From NCBI RefSeq assembly GCF_024707505.1, contig NZ_CP102604.1, forward strand, positions 2,604,001-2,668,000: a stretch of 64,000 nt of DNA, read 5' to 3'. Below are positions 27,835 through 36,949 of the stretch, piece by piece. The number at the start of each line of letters is the position of its first letter. Positions within the stretch are counted from its first letter, which is position 1. Origin of the DNA: Pantoea sp. SOD02. GTDB taxonomy: Bacteria; Pseudomonadota; Gammaproteobacteria; Enterobacterales; Enterobacteriaceae. The notes beneath the pieces are model-generated. The model worked only from the letters and a program-made list of their open reading frames with translations, was not told where the DNA came from and made no database searches. The translations under genes and the position numbers were made by a program.

Positions 27835-28587
27835 TCAACGGTGTTTCAAGGCGAAAAGAACGCCGTTCACCATATACCAGACGTAATAGTAATATACTTT
27901 TAACGGATTGTTTTTATAGATAATTCTTAATAATTCGAGGTGCCACTTCGCCGCTTTATTTTTGTTGCGCGACAGTGAATCGCCCAACTCGTAATAGTTG
28001 ACCAGGGTTTTCTGGATCACGCGGGCTTGTTTGTAGCGGAGGAACAATTCATAGAGGAACAGGAAGTCTTCGTGGCCTTTACGCTGGAAGAAGATGCCCT
28101 GTGGAGGACGGCGGAAACACACCGAGGAGAAGCAAACGCGATACTGCTTCTTCACGAAGTTTTCCTGTTGCAGGTAGGGTTTGCTGTAGTTGATATCGTG
28201 GTCAGCGGTTTTGGTTTTGTAGTGATAATGCGTGATCACGAAATCGTCGCCGGCGGCAATTGCAGCCGTTTGTTCGGCCAGTTTTTCGCGGTGCCACTCG
28301 TCGTCGCTGTCGAGAAACGCGATGATCTCTTCTTTCGCTGCACGCAGCCCAACGTTACGGGTCTCGGCTGCGCCCTGATTCACTTCATTGTCGAGAATGG
28401 TGATGCGTGCGTCCTGACAATGTTCACGCACAAAGGCCAGTGAATCATCGGTGGATTTGTCGTTGATCAGGTAAAGATGCCAGTCGCTGTAGGTCTGGTT
28501 GATGATCGATTCAACCGCGCGCAGAACGGTATTTCGCGCGTTATACATCGGCATCACAATACCGACGGTGCCAACATGATTTGTCAT
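27835..28587 (-). CDS. GT2 glycosyltransferase of the exopolysaccharide repeat unit
   Basis: A 250-aa GT-A enzyme. GIVMPMYNARNTVLRAVESI (about 9-28) and LINDKSTDDS (about 39-48) form the nucleotide-binding part, and IAFLDSDDEWHREKL (about 85-99) contains the DxD-type motif. The C-terminal half is hydrophobic and aromatic, possibly membrane-associated. ATG 28587 gives a normal GT2 N-terminus; the longer in-frame start at 28614 adds nine residues without support. It corresponds by family and position to AmsE/WceM-type enzymes, without certainty. Confidence 0.82.
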   Translation of the reverse strand: MTNHVGTVGIVMPMYNARNTVLRAVESIINQTYSDWHLYLINDKSTDDSLAFVREHCQDARITILDNEVNQGAAETRNVGLRAAKEEIIAFLDSDDEWHREKLAEQTAAIAAGDDFVITHYHYKTKTADHDINYSKPYLQQENFVKKQYRVCFSSVCFRRPPQGIFFQRKGHEDFLFLYELFLRYKQARVIQKTLVNYYELGDSLSRNKNKAAKWHLELLRIIYKNNPLKVYYYYVWYMVNGVLFALKHR

Positions 28588-28660
28588 TTGTCTACCCGGA
28601 GTTTCAGGAACCAAAAAATTGCCCCCATGTAGGGAGCAAGTGAAAGTGTTTAAAAGTGAA

Positions 28661-29578
28661 TCAGGAGACTGCTCTTCTGCCCGAGAAGCGCGACTTCACC
28701 TTATCGAGCAGGCGATTCATGAAGTAGGCGCGATTGTCACGGTTGGTGAGGAAGAAGTAGCGTGCAAAGCTGAGGCTGGCCTGCAGCGATTTACCATCCA
28801 TCTTGTAGCGCAACGGCAGCTTGAACGCCTTATAAGTATGGATGTCTCGCGAGGTCAGATGCGGCTTCATGGTATCGAGCCAGAAGAAGGAGTATTTGAC
28901 CGATTCGCCTTTATGCTTCGAACCAAATTTGGTCACCAGATGGTACGTTGCCAGCGGCTTGTCGATCATCACGAACGCGTAACCCATGCGGTCGGCGCGG
29001 ATGCAGAAATCATAATCCTGATGGCGAATATAGCGCGCATCAAACTGAATCTTCGCCGCATCTTCGCGCTTCAGCACAATGGTGCTGGTTTGAATGAAGC
29101 CGTAACAGCCAAACAGATACTCGGCCACGGTTTCGTTCTTGCCGGGCGGCTGCATCGGCATCACCTTGAGGAAGCTGCCATCCTGATGGATGTTCACCTG
29201 ACTAAAGATGACGTAGCGCGATTTGCCCTGCGCTTCCAGTTTGGCGATGGTTTCACTCGCCACCAGCAACTTGTCCGGATGCCACTCATCGTCGGCATCG
29301 AGAAAGCTGATAAAGTCGCCGCTTGCCAGCTCAATACCTTTATTACGGGCGCCGGCGCCGTTGAGTTTGACCTCAGACATCTCCAGTTTGATATCCAAAT
29401 CCTGATAACGCTCGCTGCGCACCACCTGCGCCAGTTCGGCCGCATCAGCCGATTTGTCATCAACAATAATGACTTCAAAATTGCGATAGGTTTGCGCTTT
29501 GACGCAATCTAGCGTCGTGACAATCGATTTCGACGCGTTATACGCGGGAATAACAATTGAGAAGCGAATCTCCTGCAT
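28661..29578 (-). CDS. amsB: GT2 glycosyltransferase (AmsB-like)
   Basis: A 305-aa GT-A enzyme: FSIVIPAYNASKSIVTTLDC (about 6-25), VIIVDDKSADA and ISFLDADDEWHPDKL (about 89-103, DxD region), with the acceptor-side RHQDYDFCIRADRMGYAF near 185-202. The start at ATG 29578 has GAGG 8 nt upstream; an in-frame GTG at 29587 is less likely. It is the first glycosyltransferase after the polymerase and the acyltransferase pair, the amsB position in Erwinia. Sugar specificity is unknown; AmsB is thought to be a galactosyltransferase. Confidence 0.82.
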   Translation of the reverse strand: MQEIRFSIVIPAYNASKSIVTTLDCVKAQTYRNFEVIIVDDKSADAAELAQVVRSERYQDLDIKLEMSEVKLNGAGARNKGIELASGDFISFLDADDEWHPDKLLVASETIAKLEAQGKSRYVIFSQVNIHQDGSFLKVMPMQPPGKNETVAEYLFGCYGFIQTSTIVLKREDAAKIQFDARYIRHQDYDFCIRADRMGYAFVMIDKPLATYHLVTKFGSKHKGESVKYSFFWLDTMKPHLTSRDIHTYKAFKLPLRYKMDGKSLQASLSFARYFFLTNRDNRAYFMNRLLDKVKSRFSGRRAVS

Positions 29579-29652
29579 TGCCAGCACCTCATTAAAAAAG
29601 TTACAAAATCAATGATATAACTTGTGGGCTCAAAAGAATAATGGGTGATGTC

Positions 29653-30831
29653 CTAATTTGTCGGCGAGGTCTTCATCGCCACTTTCTTCTTGTTGCTACT
29701 GCCGATAAACGGTTTCTCGACAAACAGGTAAGTCAGTTTCGCCACATAGAAAGAGGCGACAAAGAACAGCGTTGAAAGCAAGGTGTAGAACAGGAACGAA
29801 TGCGGATAGAGCGTTTCCGGGATCTGCTTGATGAAATAGAGCACCACACCGTGAATCAGATACAGGCTGTAACTCACCTCACCAATCGACATCAGGGTTT
29901 TGTTTTCCAGAATGCCAAACACGGCGTTGCCGCTGCTGACAATAAAGAAGATCACCGTCAGGCAGCAGAGGAAAATCAGATACCAGAAGGTGTTGCTGGT
30001 GAACGACAGCGAGAACAGCGACAGCACAATCACCGCAAAGCCGGCCAGACTGGAGGTTTTGTAGTGCGCAAACATGTCGCGATATTTATACGCCAGATAA
30101 CCCATGGCGAAGCCCAGCACCGGACGCGGATCGGTATAGGTTTTACCCCACAGACGCAGGCCAACCGCCACACAGAAAATCACGCCGATCGAGCCGAGAA
30201 TCAGCAGCGTTTTGTATTTTCCTTTGGTGGCGCGGTTGAGAACGTAAATCAGCGGAATCGACAGATACAGCAGCCATTCGAGGCGCAATGTCCACTCAAC
30301 ACCAGCGTTCACATCCGCCGTCAGGAAATCACCAATGCGATAGCTGCCAATAAACAGCAACCACAACACGGCATCTTTCACCGCCGTCAGGCTATAAGTG
30401 AGATCGCCCTGCACCACGCCCACCGCGATGATGACAAAACCGGAGAACCAGAACATCGGGACAATACGGCGGATACGCGATTTGAGCAGCTTGTGCGTCA
30501 GCTGCCCTGGCGTCAGGGTTTCATTATCCAGCCAGCGATAGAACAGGAAGGCGGAGATCATGAAGAACAGCAGTACACCAAATTTGCCGGAGTTAACGAA
30601 GAAATTACCTTCAGAGAACCAGGCAAAATAGTCTTTATCGAACACCCACTGACCATCCAGCGAATAGATATAGTGGGCGAAGTGGGAGAACGCGACGATG
30701 CTGGCCAGCAGCGCGCGCATACCAGAGATACTTTTAATACCGCTCTCGTTGTAAACGCCTTTGTGGAAGGAGAATACTCGCAGAATGATTAGCGCCAGAC
30801 AAAATGACAGCACCATGATTAATACATACAT
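29653..30831 (-). CDS. AT3-family membrane acyltransferase
   Basis: A 392-aa acyltransferase-3 (OafA/WcaH-like) protein with about ten hydrophobic segments. The conserved R-x10-H motif is visible as Arg39 to His50 within SGMRALLASIVAFSHF. AT3 proteins move acetyl groups across the inner membrane onto extracytoplasmic glycans. It directly follows a gene for an exported SGNH hydrolase (24-nt gap). In OafB-type proteins those two domains are fused, so this looks like a split pair. Insertion between the polymerase and amsB is not part of the ams/wce order I know. Confidence 0.85.
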   Translation of the reverse strand: MYVLIMVLSFCLALIILRVFSFHKGVYNESGIKSISGMRALLASIVAFSHFAHYIYSLDGQWVFDKDYFAWFSEGNFFVNSGKFGVLLFFMISAFLFYRWLDNETLTPGQLTHKLLKSRIRRIVPMFWFSGFVIIAVGVVQGDLTYSLTAVKDAVLWLLFIGSYRIGDFLTADVNAGVEWTLRLEWLLYLSIPLIYVLNRATKGKYKTLLILGSIGVIFCVAVGLRLWGKTYTDPRPVLGFAMGYLAYKYRDMFAHYKTSSLAGFAVIVLSLFSLSFTSNTFWYLIFLCCLTVIFFIVSSGNAVFGILENKTLMSIGEVSYSLYLIHGVVLYFIKQIPETLYPHSFLFYTLLSTLFFVASFYVAKLTYLFVEKPFIGSSNKKKVAMKTSPTN

Positions 30832-30855
30832 GTCAGCTCCTGAATCTGAGTTGGG

Positions 30856-31578
30856 TTAGCTGCTGTGCCGTGACAAAACGCTATCGAAAGTGCTGCTTAA
30901 GACGTTGAAGGTTCTTTCTGCTTTCTGTTTATAAAGCATCTCATTGGGGTGAATGCAATCGGGCGACATCTCAGATTGCCAGTCACGGTTTTCTTTGATG
31001 ACGCTGAACTGCTTCACAATCGGAACTTGCTGCTCTTTAGCCACTTCATTTAACTGGTAAACATACGGCCAGACGTTCCAGCGCTCGGCTTTGCCACAAA
31101 TTGGATTCGGTTCCTGAAGAACCACCAGTTTGTTATTCGCCTTCGCGCCTTTCACCAGCTCGGTGATGATGCGCTTGTACTCTTCCGGCGTTTCAATGCG
31201 CTCGCCTTTGTCTTTGAAGAAGTTGATGCGCGCATCATTGATCGCATAGTTAATCAGGATCATGTTGGCATCGGATTTCGCCATGCGTTCTGACCAATCC
31301 ATCGGCGTATTGTCTTTGTTGTAAACCAGCACCGAAACCTGTGCGCCCGGCATGCCGTGGTTCTTCACCTCAATGTTGTTGCCGTACTTCTCGCGCAACA
31401 TCTGCTGCAAAAAACTCACTTCGTTGTTTTGACTGATGATGTTACGACCGCCCGAAGCGGTAACGCCTGCGGTGGTCGAGTCGCCGTAGGCTGCGATGAT
31501 AAAGGTGCCGGGATGATCGTCTGCCTGCGCCAGCAAAGGCGCAGAAGTGATCAGAAATGCCAGTAAGGTCTTCCGCAT
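30856..31578 (-). CDS. Exported SGNH/GDSL-family hydrolase
   Basis: A 240-aa protein with a signal peptide (about 1-19, cut after LLAQA). SGNH blocks are visible: block I AAYGDSTTAG with the nucleophilic Ser (about 34), block III NYAINDAR with the oxyanion Asn (about 107), and block V DCIHPNE with the Asp/His pair (about 214-217). Such enzymes are esterases or, next to AT3 membrane proteins, acetyl-transfer partners. ATG 31578 (AGAGGA just upstream) gives a proper leader. It lies between the wzy-like gene (15-nt gap) and the AT3 gene. Confidence 0.83.
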   Translation of the reverse strand: MRKTLLAFLITSAPLLAQADDHPGTFIIAAYGDSTTAGVTASGGRNIISQNNEVSFLQQMLREKYGNNIEVKNHGMPGAQVSVLVYNKDNTPMDWSERMAKSDANMILINYAINDARINFFKDKGERIETPEEYKRIITELVKGAKANNKLVVLQEPNPICGKAERWNVWPYVYQLNEVAKEQQVPIVKQFSVIKENRDWQSEMSPDCIHPNEMLYKQKAERTFNVLSSTFDSVLSRHSS

Positions 31579-31593
31579 ATTTCCTCTCATCGG

Positions 31594-32730
31594 TTAATGA
31601 AACAATTTGAATTCACGAGCAACTTCATAGCCGACAACGGCTTGCTTCAGTGAGATCGTGTTGTAATAGAGGTAATAAACAAGGAAGAAAGCAAACATCG
31701 CAAACATCGCCGGCTTCAGTACCCGTTTCGACTGATAAATAAGCGACGTCAAAATAATCGGTTCGACCTGCAGCAGGTAGTTCGACAGGCGCGCACCCGA
31801 TGAGTAGTTATAGAAGAAGATCCTGATGCCGCCGCCGATCGCAAAGGTCAGAATCAGCAGGTAGTTCAGCTTCCACACGTCGTACTGTTCGCGCTTGAGC
31901 TGGTTGCTCAGCATGAAGTAGACAAAGATGAACACCAGCATGATGTTTTTCAGGTTCGACACCGACACCACGCTGCCGTCACCGGCATTCGAGGCTTCGT
32001 TACTGTAGCCTGCGGCCCTCTCACCCATCGATCCCAGATGTCCGGCGATCAAGGCAATAAAGCCGGTCCCGCCCACCACCGAAAGTGGCACACTGAACAT
32101 GATGATGGCCACTGGCCACCAGCGTGATTCCCGAATAAACAGGAACGGAATGATGGTCACCACCATTACTGCGGTGTTGTGACTGAGGAAGGACAGAATA
32201 AAGAAGGCAAACGCCCACCAGTATTGCTTGAGGTAAATCGTCCAGATCACGCCAAGAAACAGCGCCGAACTCAGGCCAAAACGAATCTGGTTCACGTCTT
32301 TGTTAATAAAGATGTGCGCCGAGTAGAGCGCCAATGCCAATACCGGATACGGCGACATCTTTTTAAAGAAGATAGCGTTAGTCGATACCGCCAGAATACT
32401 GAACACAAACAGGAACACGCTGGCATTGTGTGAAAACAGGCTGGTAATCCACGCGATAGCAAAAATCAGCGGTTCGTAACGGAAGAAGGCGACGGTGTTA
32501 GCAAAACCGTTGACCTCAATACGGCGGATGAAGTCAGCAAAGAAGCTGCGATATTGATAGTCGTCCATCCCGGTGCCGAGACCGCGAATACCGGCGAAGA
32601 TAATCAGCGTGACGGTGGCGATGCACAGCAGGTAAGTCAGAATATGGGTGGTTCGTTCGTCTTTCTTCAACAGGATTTCGACCAGCGCAAGCAACAGTAC
32701 AAACCCTGATAAATACCAATATGGAGCCAT
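31594..32730 (-). CDS. amsC: EpsG-family Wzy-like polysaccharide polymerase (AmsC-like)
   Basis: A 378-aa integral membrane protein with ten or more hydrophobic segments. GIRGLGTGMDDYQYRSFF (about 47-64) is the EpsG-family landmark, and a large loop lies between helices. It would polymerise flipped repeat units on the periplasmic side. ATG 32730 has AAGGA 8 nt upstream and removes seven unsupported residues. It is the first gene downstream of the wzc terminator and occupies the amsC/wceL position. Polymerases are variable in sequence, so the function is inferred from topology and context. Confidence 0.8.
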   Translation of the reverse strand: MAPYWYLSGFVLLLALVEILLKKDERTTHILTYLLCIATVTLIIFAGIRGLGTGMDDYQYRSFFADFIRRIEVNGFANTVAFFRYEPLIFAIAWITSLFSHNASVFLFVFSILAVSTNAIFFKKMSPYPVLALALYSAHIFINKDVNQIRFGLSSALFLGVIWTIYLKQYWWAFAFFILSFLSHNTAVMVVTIIPFLFIRESRWWPVAIIMFSVPLSVVGGTGFIALIAGHLGSMGERAAGYSNEASNAGDGSVVSVSNLKNIMLVFIFVYFMLSNQLKREQYDVWKLNYLLILTFAIGGGIRIFFYNYSSGARLSNYLLQVEPIILTSLIYQSKRVLKPAMFAMFAFFLVYYLYYNTISLKQAVVGYEVAREFKLFH

Positions 32731-32841
32731 GGTGTGATTCCTTAATTCCACAAGTTCTCATGCCAACAGTGGCTTTTTTTGGCGTTATAAAGAGAATCAC
32801 CTGTGTCAATCGTTGCGTGTCGTCATTCAAACGGTGCAATC

Positions 32842-32864
32842 AAAAGGGGCGGTCAACCCGCCCC
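32842..32864 (-). terminator. Intrinsic terminator/attenuator between wzc and the polymerase gene
   Basis: On the minus strand a 7-bp stem GGGGCGG/CCGCCCC with a 5-nt loop is followed by TTTT, about 50 nt after the wzc stop. A stem-loop at the same place, after wzc, is described for E. coli colanic acid and K30 capsule operons, where read-through sets expression of the polymer-specific genes. Confidence 0.85.
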
Positions 32865-32911
32865 TCTCTTCACCGGATTACCCTCATCATTAACAGTGAA
32901 TGACGGGCAAA

Positions 32912-35089
32912 TTAACTTTTAGTCGGTTTGCCATACTCGTAATCGTAATAGTCGTAACCGTAACCATACGAGTTGGCGGCTTTACGCACCACGGCGTTGA
33001 GGATCACACCTTTAATCTCAATACCGTTCTGAGCAAAGCGTTTGAAGCTGACATCCAGTTCTTTCGGCGTGTTGGTTTCAAAACGCGCTACCATCAGCGA
33101 AGTACCGGCCAGTTTGCCGATGATCGATGCATCGGTTACCGCCAGAATCGGTGGCGTATCAATCAACACCAGATCGTAGTTCTTGCTCGCCCAATCCAGC
33201 AGCTCACCCATGCGACGATGCATCAGCAGTTCAGACGGGTTTGGTGGCACCTGGCCGCGTGGCAGGAAATCAAAACCGTACGGACCTTTCTGAATCAGCG
33301 CGGTGCTGAATTCGGTTTTGCCCGACAACACGTTGGACAGACCGGATTTGTTATCCGCTGACAGCAGTTCGTGGGTGTAACCACGACGCATATCACCATC
33401 GATGAACAGTACGCGTTGGCCCGCTTTTGCTACCAGCGTTGCCAGGTTGGCACAGATAAAGGTTTTACCAATGCCTGGGCTGGCGCCGGTGATCATCAGG
33501 ATGTTGTTTTTCGCTTCCATCATCGCGAAGTGCAGGCTGGTACGCAGGCTACGAATCGCTTCGATTGACAGGTCAGTAGGATTACCCAGCGCCAGCAGCG
33601 TTTCGTGTGGATCGGTTTTCACCTTGTTGCCACGACGCGCCAGTGCTTCGGTGTCTTTCTTACGTTGCCATTCTGACAGCGGCACGCTCGCATACACGTT
33701 CATGCCCAGCTCTTCCAGCTGTTCTGGATTCTCGATGCCGTGATGCAGCAGCGCTTTCATCAGAACCAGACCAACAGAAACCATCAGACCCAGAATCAGG
33801 CTCGCCGCGATAATCAACAGTTTCTTCGGTGCTACCGGGCTGTTGCCGGTTGCTGCGCCATCGATGATGCGCACATCACCCACGGTGCTGGCTTTACTGA
33901 TACCCAGCTCTTGCTGACGGTTCAGCAACTGCATGTAGATTTCCTGACCAGACTGCACATCACGCGTCAGACGCAAGATCTCTTGCTGCGTTTGTGGCAT
34001 CTGAGAAATCTTTTTATTCAGCGTTGCCTGTTCATTTTCCAGCGTTTTGCGTTTTTCCAGCAAGGCGCGATAGGTTGGGTGATCTTTGGTAAACAGCTGA
34101 GAAACTTCGGCTTCACGGAAGGTCAGTTCGTTCAACTGGCTCTGCACGCTGACAGAAGAATCCAGCGCAGATTTTGCTTCCAGCGACAGGTCAACCGACT
34201 CGTTCTGGCGACGGAAGGTATTCAGCTTGTCTTCCGCATCATCCAGTTTGCCACGCACTTGCGGCAGCTGATTGCGCAGGAATTCCAGGCTCTTTTCCGC
34301 TTGCTCAGATTTACGTTCAACGTTCTGCAGCAGGTAGTTATTGACGATTTGGTTCAGCACTTTGCTGATCTGCTCTGGATCTTCACCCAGATATTCCAGA
34401 CCCAGCACGCCAGTGTCTTTGCCTTTGTCCGCAACGGTCAGGTTCGCCAGCACGGAGTTAATCGCCTGCAACTCGTTCAGCTTGGTAACGCTGAAGCTGG
34501 TGCCTTCATCAGCATTGATGCCGCTCACCAGCATGGTCACTTCACCGTGCGTTTCCAGCTGACCGACTTTACCTTTGAACAGCTCATCACCATCCGCTGA
34601 CACGGTGTACGAGTCAGGACCGGTCACTTCCAGTTCAACGGTACGCTTATCGATAGTGCGTGGAATTTCCAGGCGGGAGATCGCGACGGTTGATGGCTTG
34701 TTACCCATCAGGCGCGACAGACCTTTACCAATCACCGGGAAATAGTTCTGAGTTACAACGGTATCCAGACCCAGATCGTCAACGGTTTTACCGATAACCA
34801 TACGTGATTCAAGAATCTGAATCTCGGTATCGGATGCCGGCGTTGGCGGCAGAATGCTGTCTAACTCATTCAGTACTGAGCTGGCATTCTTCTGCTCAAC
34901 CTGCACTAACGCATCTGCGCTGTAGATTGGTGTAGCAAACAGTGTGTAGAGCGTCGCCACCAGCATGAAGAAGGCGGTAACGGCAACAATGATCCAGCGA
35001 TGATCAATCAGCTGTCCCACAAGATGCGCCAGATCCCATCCATTCGAATCTTCCTTTGGCGCGGTCATAACCTTGTTTTTGATATTCAT
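32912..35089 (-). CDS. wzc: Wzc tyrosine autokinase (AmsA)
   Basis: A 725-aa polysaccharide co-polymerase and BY-kinase. It has an N-terminal TM (about 30-52), a large periplasmic region with coiled coil (about 250-390), a second TM (about 425-448) and a cytoplasmic kinase domain with Walker A GASPGIGKT (about 530), Walker A' VLFIDGDMRRG and Walker B LVLIDTPPI. The tail is tyrosine-rich (SYGYGYDYYDYEYG), the autophosphorylation cluster. Cycling of its phosphorylation by Wzb controls polymer length and export through Wza. ATG 35089 is chosen; it begins 13 nt after the wzb stop. Confidence 0.96.
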   Translation of the reverse strand: MNIKNKVMTAPKEDSNGWDLAHLVGQLIDHRWIIVAVTAFFMLVATLYTLFATPIYSADALVQVEQKNASSVLNELDSILPPTPASDTEIQILESRMVIGKTVDDLGLDTVVTQNYFPVIGKGLSRLMGNKPSTVAISRLEIPRTIDKRTVELEVTGPDSYTVSADGDELFKGKVGQLETHGEVTMLVSGINADEGTSFSVTKLNELQAINSVLANLTVADKGKDTGVLGLEYLGEDPEQISKVLNQIVNNYLLQNVERKSEQAEKSLEFLRNQLPQVRGKLDDAEDKLNTFRRQNESVDLSLEAKSALDSSVSVQSQLNELTFREAEVSQLFTKDHPTYRALLEKRKTLENEQATLNKKISQMPQTQQEILRLTRDVQSGQEIYMQLLNRQQELGISKASTVGDVRIIDGAATGNSPVAPKKLLIIAASLILGLMVSVGLVLMKALLHHGIENPEQLEELGMNVYASVPLSEWQRKKDTEALARRGNKVKTDPHETLLALGNPTDLSIEAIRSLRTSLHFAMMEAKNNILMITGASPGIGKTFICANLATLVAKAGQRVLFIDGDMRRGYTHELLSADNKSGLSNVLSGKTEFSTALIQKGPYGFDFLPRGQVPPNPSELLMHRRMGELLDWASKNYDLVLIDTPPILAVTDASIIGKLAGTSLMVARFETNTPKELDVSFKRFAQNGIEIKGVILNAVVRKAANSYGYGYDYYDYEYGKPTKS

Positions 35090-35101
35090 GGATAATCCCA
35101 A

Positions 35102-35536
35102 CTATCGGCTTAATACGTTGACCCATTTCTGGGTAGCGTTTTCCAGTAACCCGTAGACCTCTTCAAAGGCCTCGCGACTTTTTTTGTACGGATCCGCAAT
35201 TTCCTGCTGATTGAGCCAGTGGCCAAGCAGCATGGTTTTTCCGCGTGCGGCTGGATCGATGCGATTCACCTGCTCAACGTGGCGCTTTTCCATTACCAGA
35301 ATCAGGTCATAGTCACGGCACATGCTGGCCGTTAACTGCTGTGCCTGATGACCATCGAGCGACACACCGTGATCGGCGGCCACATCGAGGGCTTTCTGGT
35401 CCGCCGGATAACCTTTCAGGGCACTGAGCCCTGCTGAGGCGATCCGGGTGTTTGGTAGCGCGCGCTTGAACAGACGCTCCCCGGTTGGGGAGCGGCAAAT
35501 GTTGCCGACGCAGACGACTAACACGGACTTAATCAT
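35102..35536 (-). CDS. wzb: Wzb low-molecular-weight protein-tyrosine phosphatase (AmsI)
   Basis: A 144-aa cytoplasmic phosphatase that dephosphorylates Wzc. The phosphate-binding loop C-x5-R is CVGNICRSP with the nucleophile Cys9 and Arg15, and the general-acid Asp lies in IADPYKKS (about 114). It is intact and of family length. It sits 9 nt after wza and immediately before wzc, the conserved arrangement of Wzy-dependent capsule systems. Confidence 0.96.
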   Translation of the reverse strand: MIKSVLVVCVGNICRSPTGERLFKRALPNTRIASAGLSALKGYPADQKALDVAADHGVSLDGHQAQQLTASMCRDYDLILVMEKRHVEQVNRIDPAARGKTMLLGHWLNQQEIADPYKKSREAFEEVYGLLENATQKWVNVLSR

Positions 35537-35545
35537 GGCGAACCC

Positions 35546-36682
35546 TTAGTTCGACCAGTTGCGGAAACGAAGCGCCGCGGAGCTGGCATCGTCAACACCT
35601 ACGATGGTCGGCAGCAGGCTTGAAATCACACGGTTCCAACGGGTAAGTGGTGTAGCGGTGACATAGACGATGTCGTATGGCTCCAGTTGGAATTCGGTGC
35701 CCATCACCATCGATGCCGCATCTTTGGTATTCAACTGATAGATGTTGGCGATCTTGGTGCGGTTGGCGCCGCGAATCGGACGAATCACGAACACGCCGGT
35801 AGCATCAGAGGTGGTCTGATCCATACCCTGCGAGTTGCCCAGTGCTTCGGCCAGCGTCATGCCGCTGCGGTCCATCTTCAGCGTTGACTGCTGCTTCACT
35901 TCGCCCATCACGAAGACTTTAAGATCGTCGTTACGTGGCACGTAAAGGATGTCGCCCGGATAGAGCAGATGGTTTTGGCTCAGGTCGCCGTTTTGCATCA
36001 GCGCCTGCAACGAAAGACGTTGTTCTTTGCCGTTGTGCGTCAGCACCACGTTGCGCCAGTCAGCGTCGGCGGCTAAACCGCCTGCGGCGTTGACGGCATC
36101 CAGCACGGTCAGCGGCACGTTAGTGATCGCCTGTTGTCCGGAGGTGGTGACTGAACCGGTCACATAGGCTTTCTGTGAACGGAATGAGGCGACGTTAACG
36201 TCAACCTGCGGGCTTTCAATGAACTGTGCCAGACGACGCGCCACTTCGGTGCGGATCTCGGTGACAGTTCGGCCTGCTACGCGCACTTTACCAATGTACG
36301 GATAGAAAATAGTGCCATCAGCCTGCACCCAGTTACCGGTGTCGCTGGCGCTACGGTACTGACCGGCTGGTGTGGTCAACTCTGGGTGATCCCAGACGGT
36401 GACGTTCAACACGTCGCCAACACCGATGCGGTATTCGTAGCTCTGAATTTCATTTTGCAGCATTGGGTTAGCCTGAGCGACTAACGGCTTCGGACGCATC
36501 TGTTCAACCAGACGCGGCGTCAGCGGGAAGACGTTGACATATTTGTCGATGTCATAGTTGCTATCCTGTTGCTCTATGACATCTTTTCCACTGGTGGAAA
36601 GGTGAGAACCCGGCTCAATGGTACATCCGGAGAGAAAAGTCGCGGATACCAGTAAAGGTATCAATTTAATTTTCATTATCAT
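35546..36682 (-). CDS. wza: Wza outer-membrane polysaccharide exporter lipoprotein (AmsH)
   Basis: A 378-aa lipoprotein. The lipobox is LSGC at 17-20 after a short hydrophobic leader. The Poly_export domain contains [19 protein letters not shown] (about 86-104), followed by SLBB-type repeats ([26 protein letters not shown]). The C-terminus RFRNWSN matches the transmembrane-barrel helix of Wza. It forms the octameric outer-membrane exit for the polymer. ATG 36682 has GAAG 8 nt upstream; a second ATG two codons later is possible. A 267-bp gap separates it from amsG. Confidence 0.95.
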   Translation of the reverse strand: MIMKIKLIPLLVSATFLSGCTIEPGSHLSTSGKDVIEQQDSNYDIDKYVNVFPLTPRLVEQMRPKPLVAQANPMLQNEIQSYEYRIGVGDVLNVTVWDHPELTTPAGQYRSASDTGNWVQADGTIFYPYIGKVRVAGRTVTEIRTEVARRLAQFIESPQVDVNVASFRSQKAYVTGSVTTSGQQAITNVPLTVLDAVNAAGGLAADADWRNVVLTHNGKEQRLSLQALMQNGDLSQNHLLYPGDILYVPRNDDLKVFVMGEVKQQSTLKMDRSGMTLAEALGNSQGMDQTTSDATGVFVIRPIRGANRTKIANIYQLNTKDAASMVMGTEFQLEPYDIVYVTATPLTRWNRVISSLLPTIVGVDDASSAALRFRNWSN

Positions 36683-36914
36683 CTGATTCTTCGCTATCAG
36701 TTATTGATTGATAGAGGCGAAATCGCCCGCTGTGTAGCGTCTTACAAAAATGGAATATGACAGGTTAAACACTGAAACTGTGGGTCATTATTATGCGCTC
36801 CCTTGGTTTTATGTTGTCACCGAGTCTAAAGACGACATCAATTAAAATGGTTTATACAGACTCAATCAGTGCAGCTGTCTAATAACGACACACTCAGCAC
36901 CCGCAGTTTTCAAT

Positions 36915-36936
36915 CGGGGAAGTCATGCCCTCCCCG
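36915..36936 (-). other. Stem-loop between amsG and wza
   Basis: The inverted repeat CGGGGA/TCCCCG with a 10-nt loop lies 14 nt after the amsG stop in a 267-bp intra-operon gap. No T-tract follows, so it is not a standard terminator. It may mark an mRNA processing site or a weak attenuator. Confidence 0.4.
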
Positions 36937-36949
36937 ACCTCGCTGTCTA

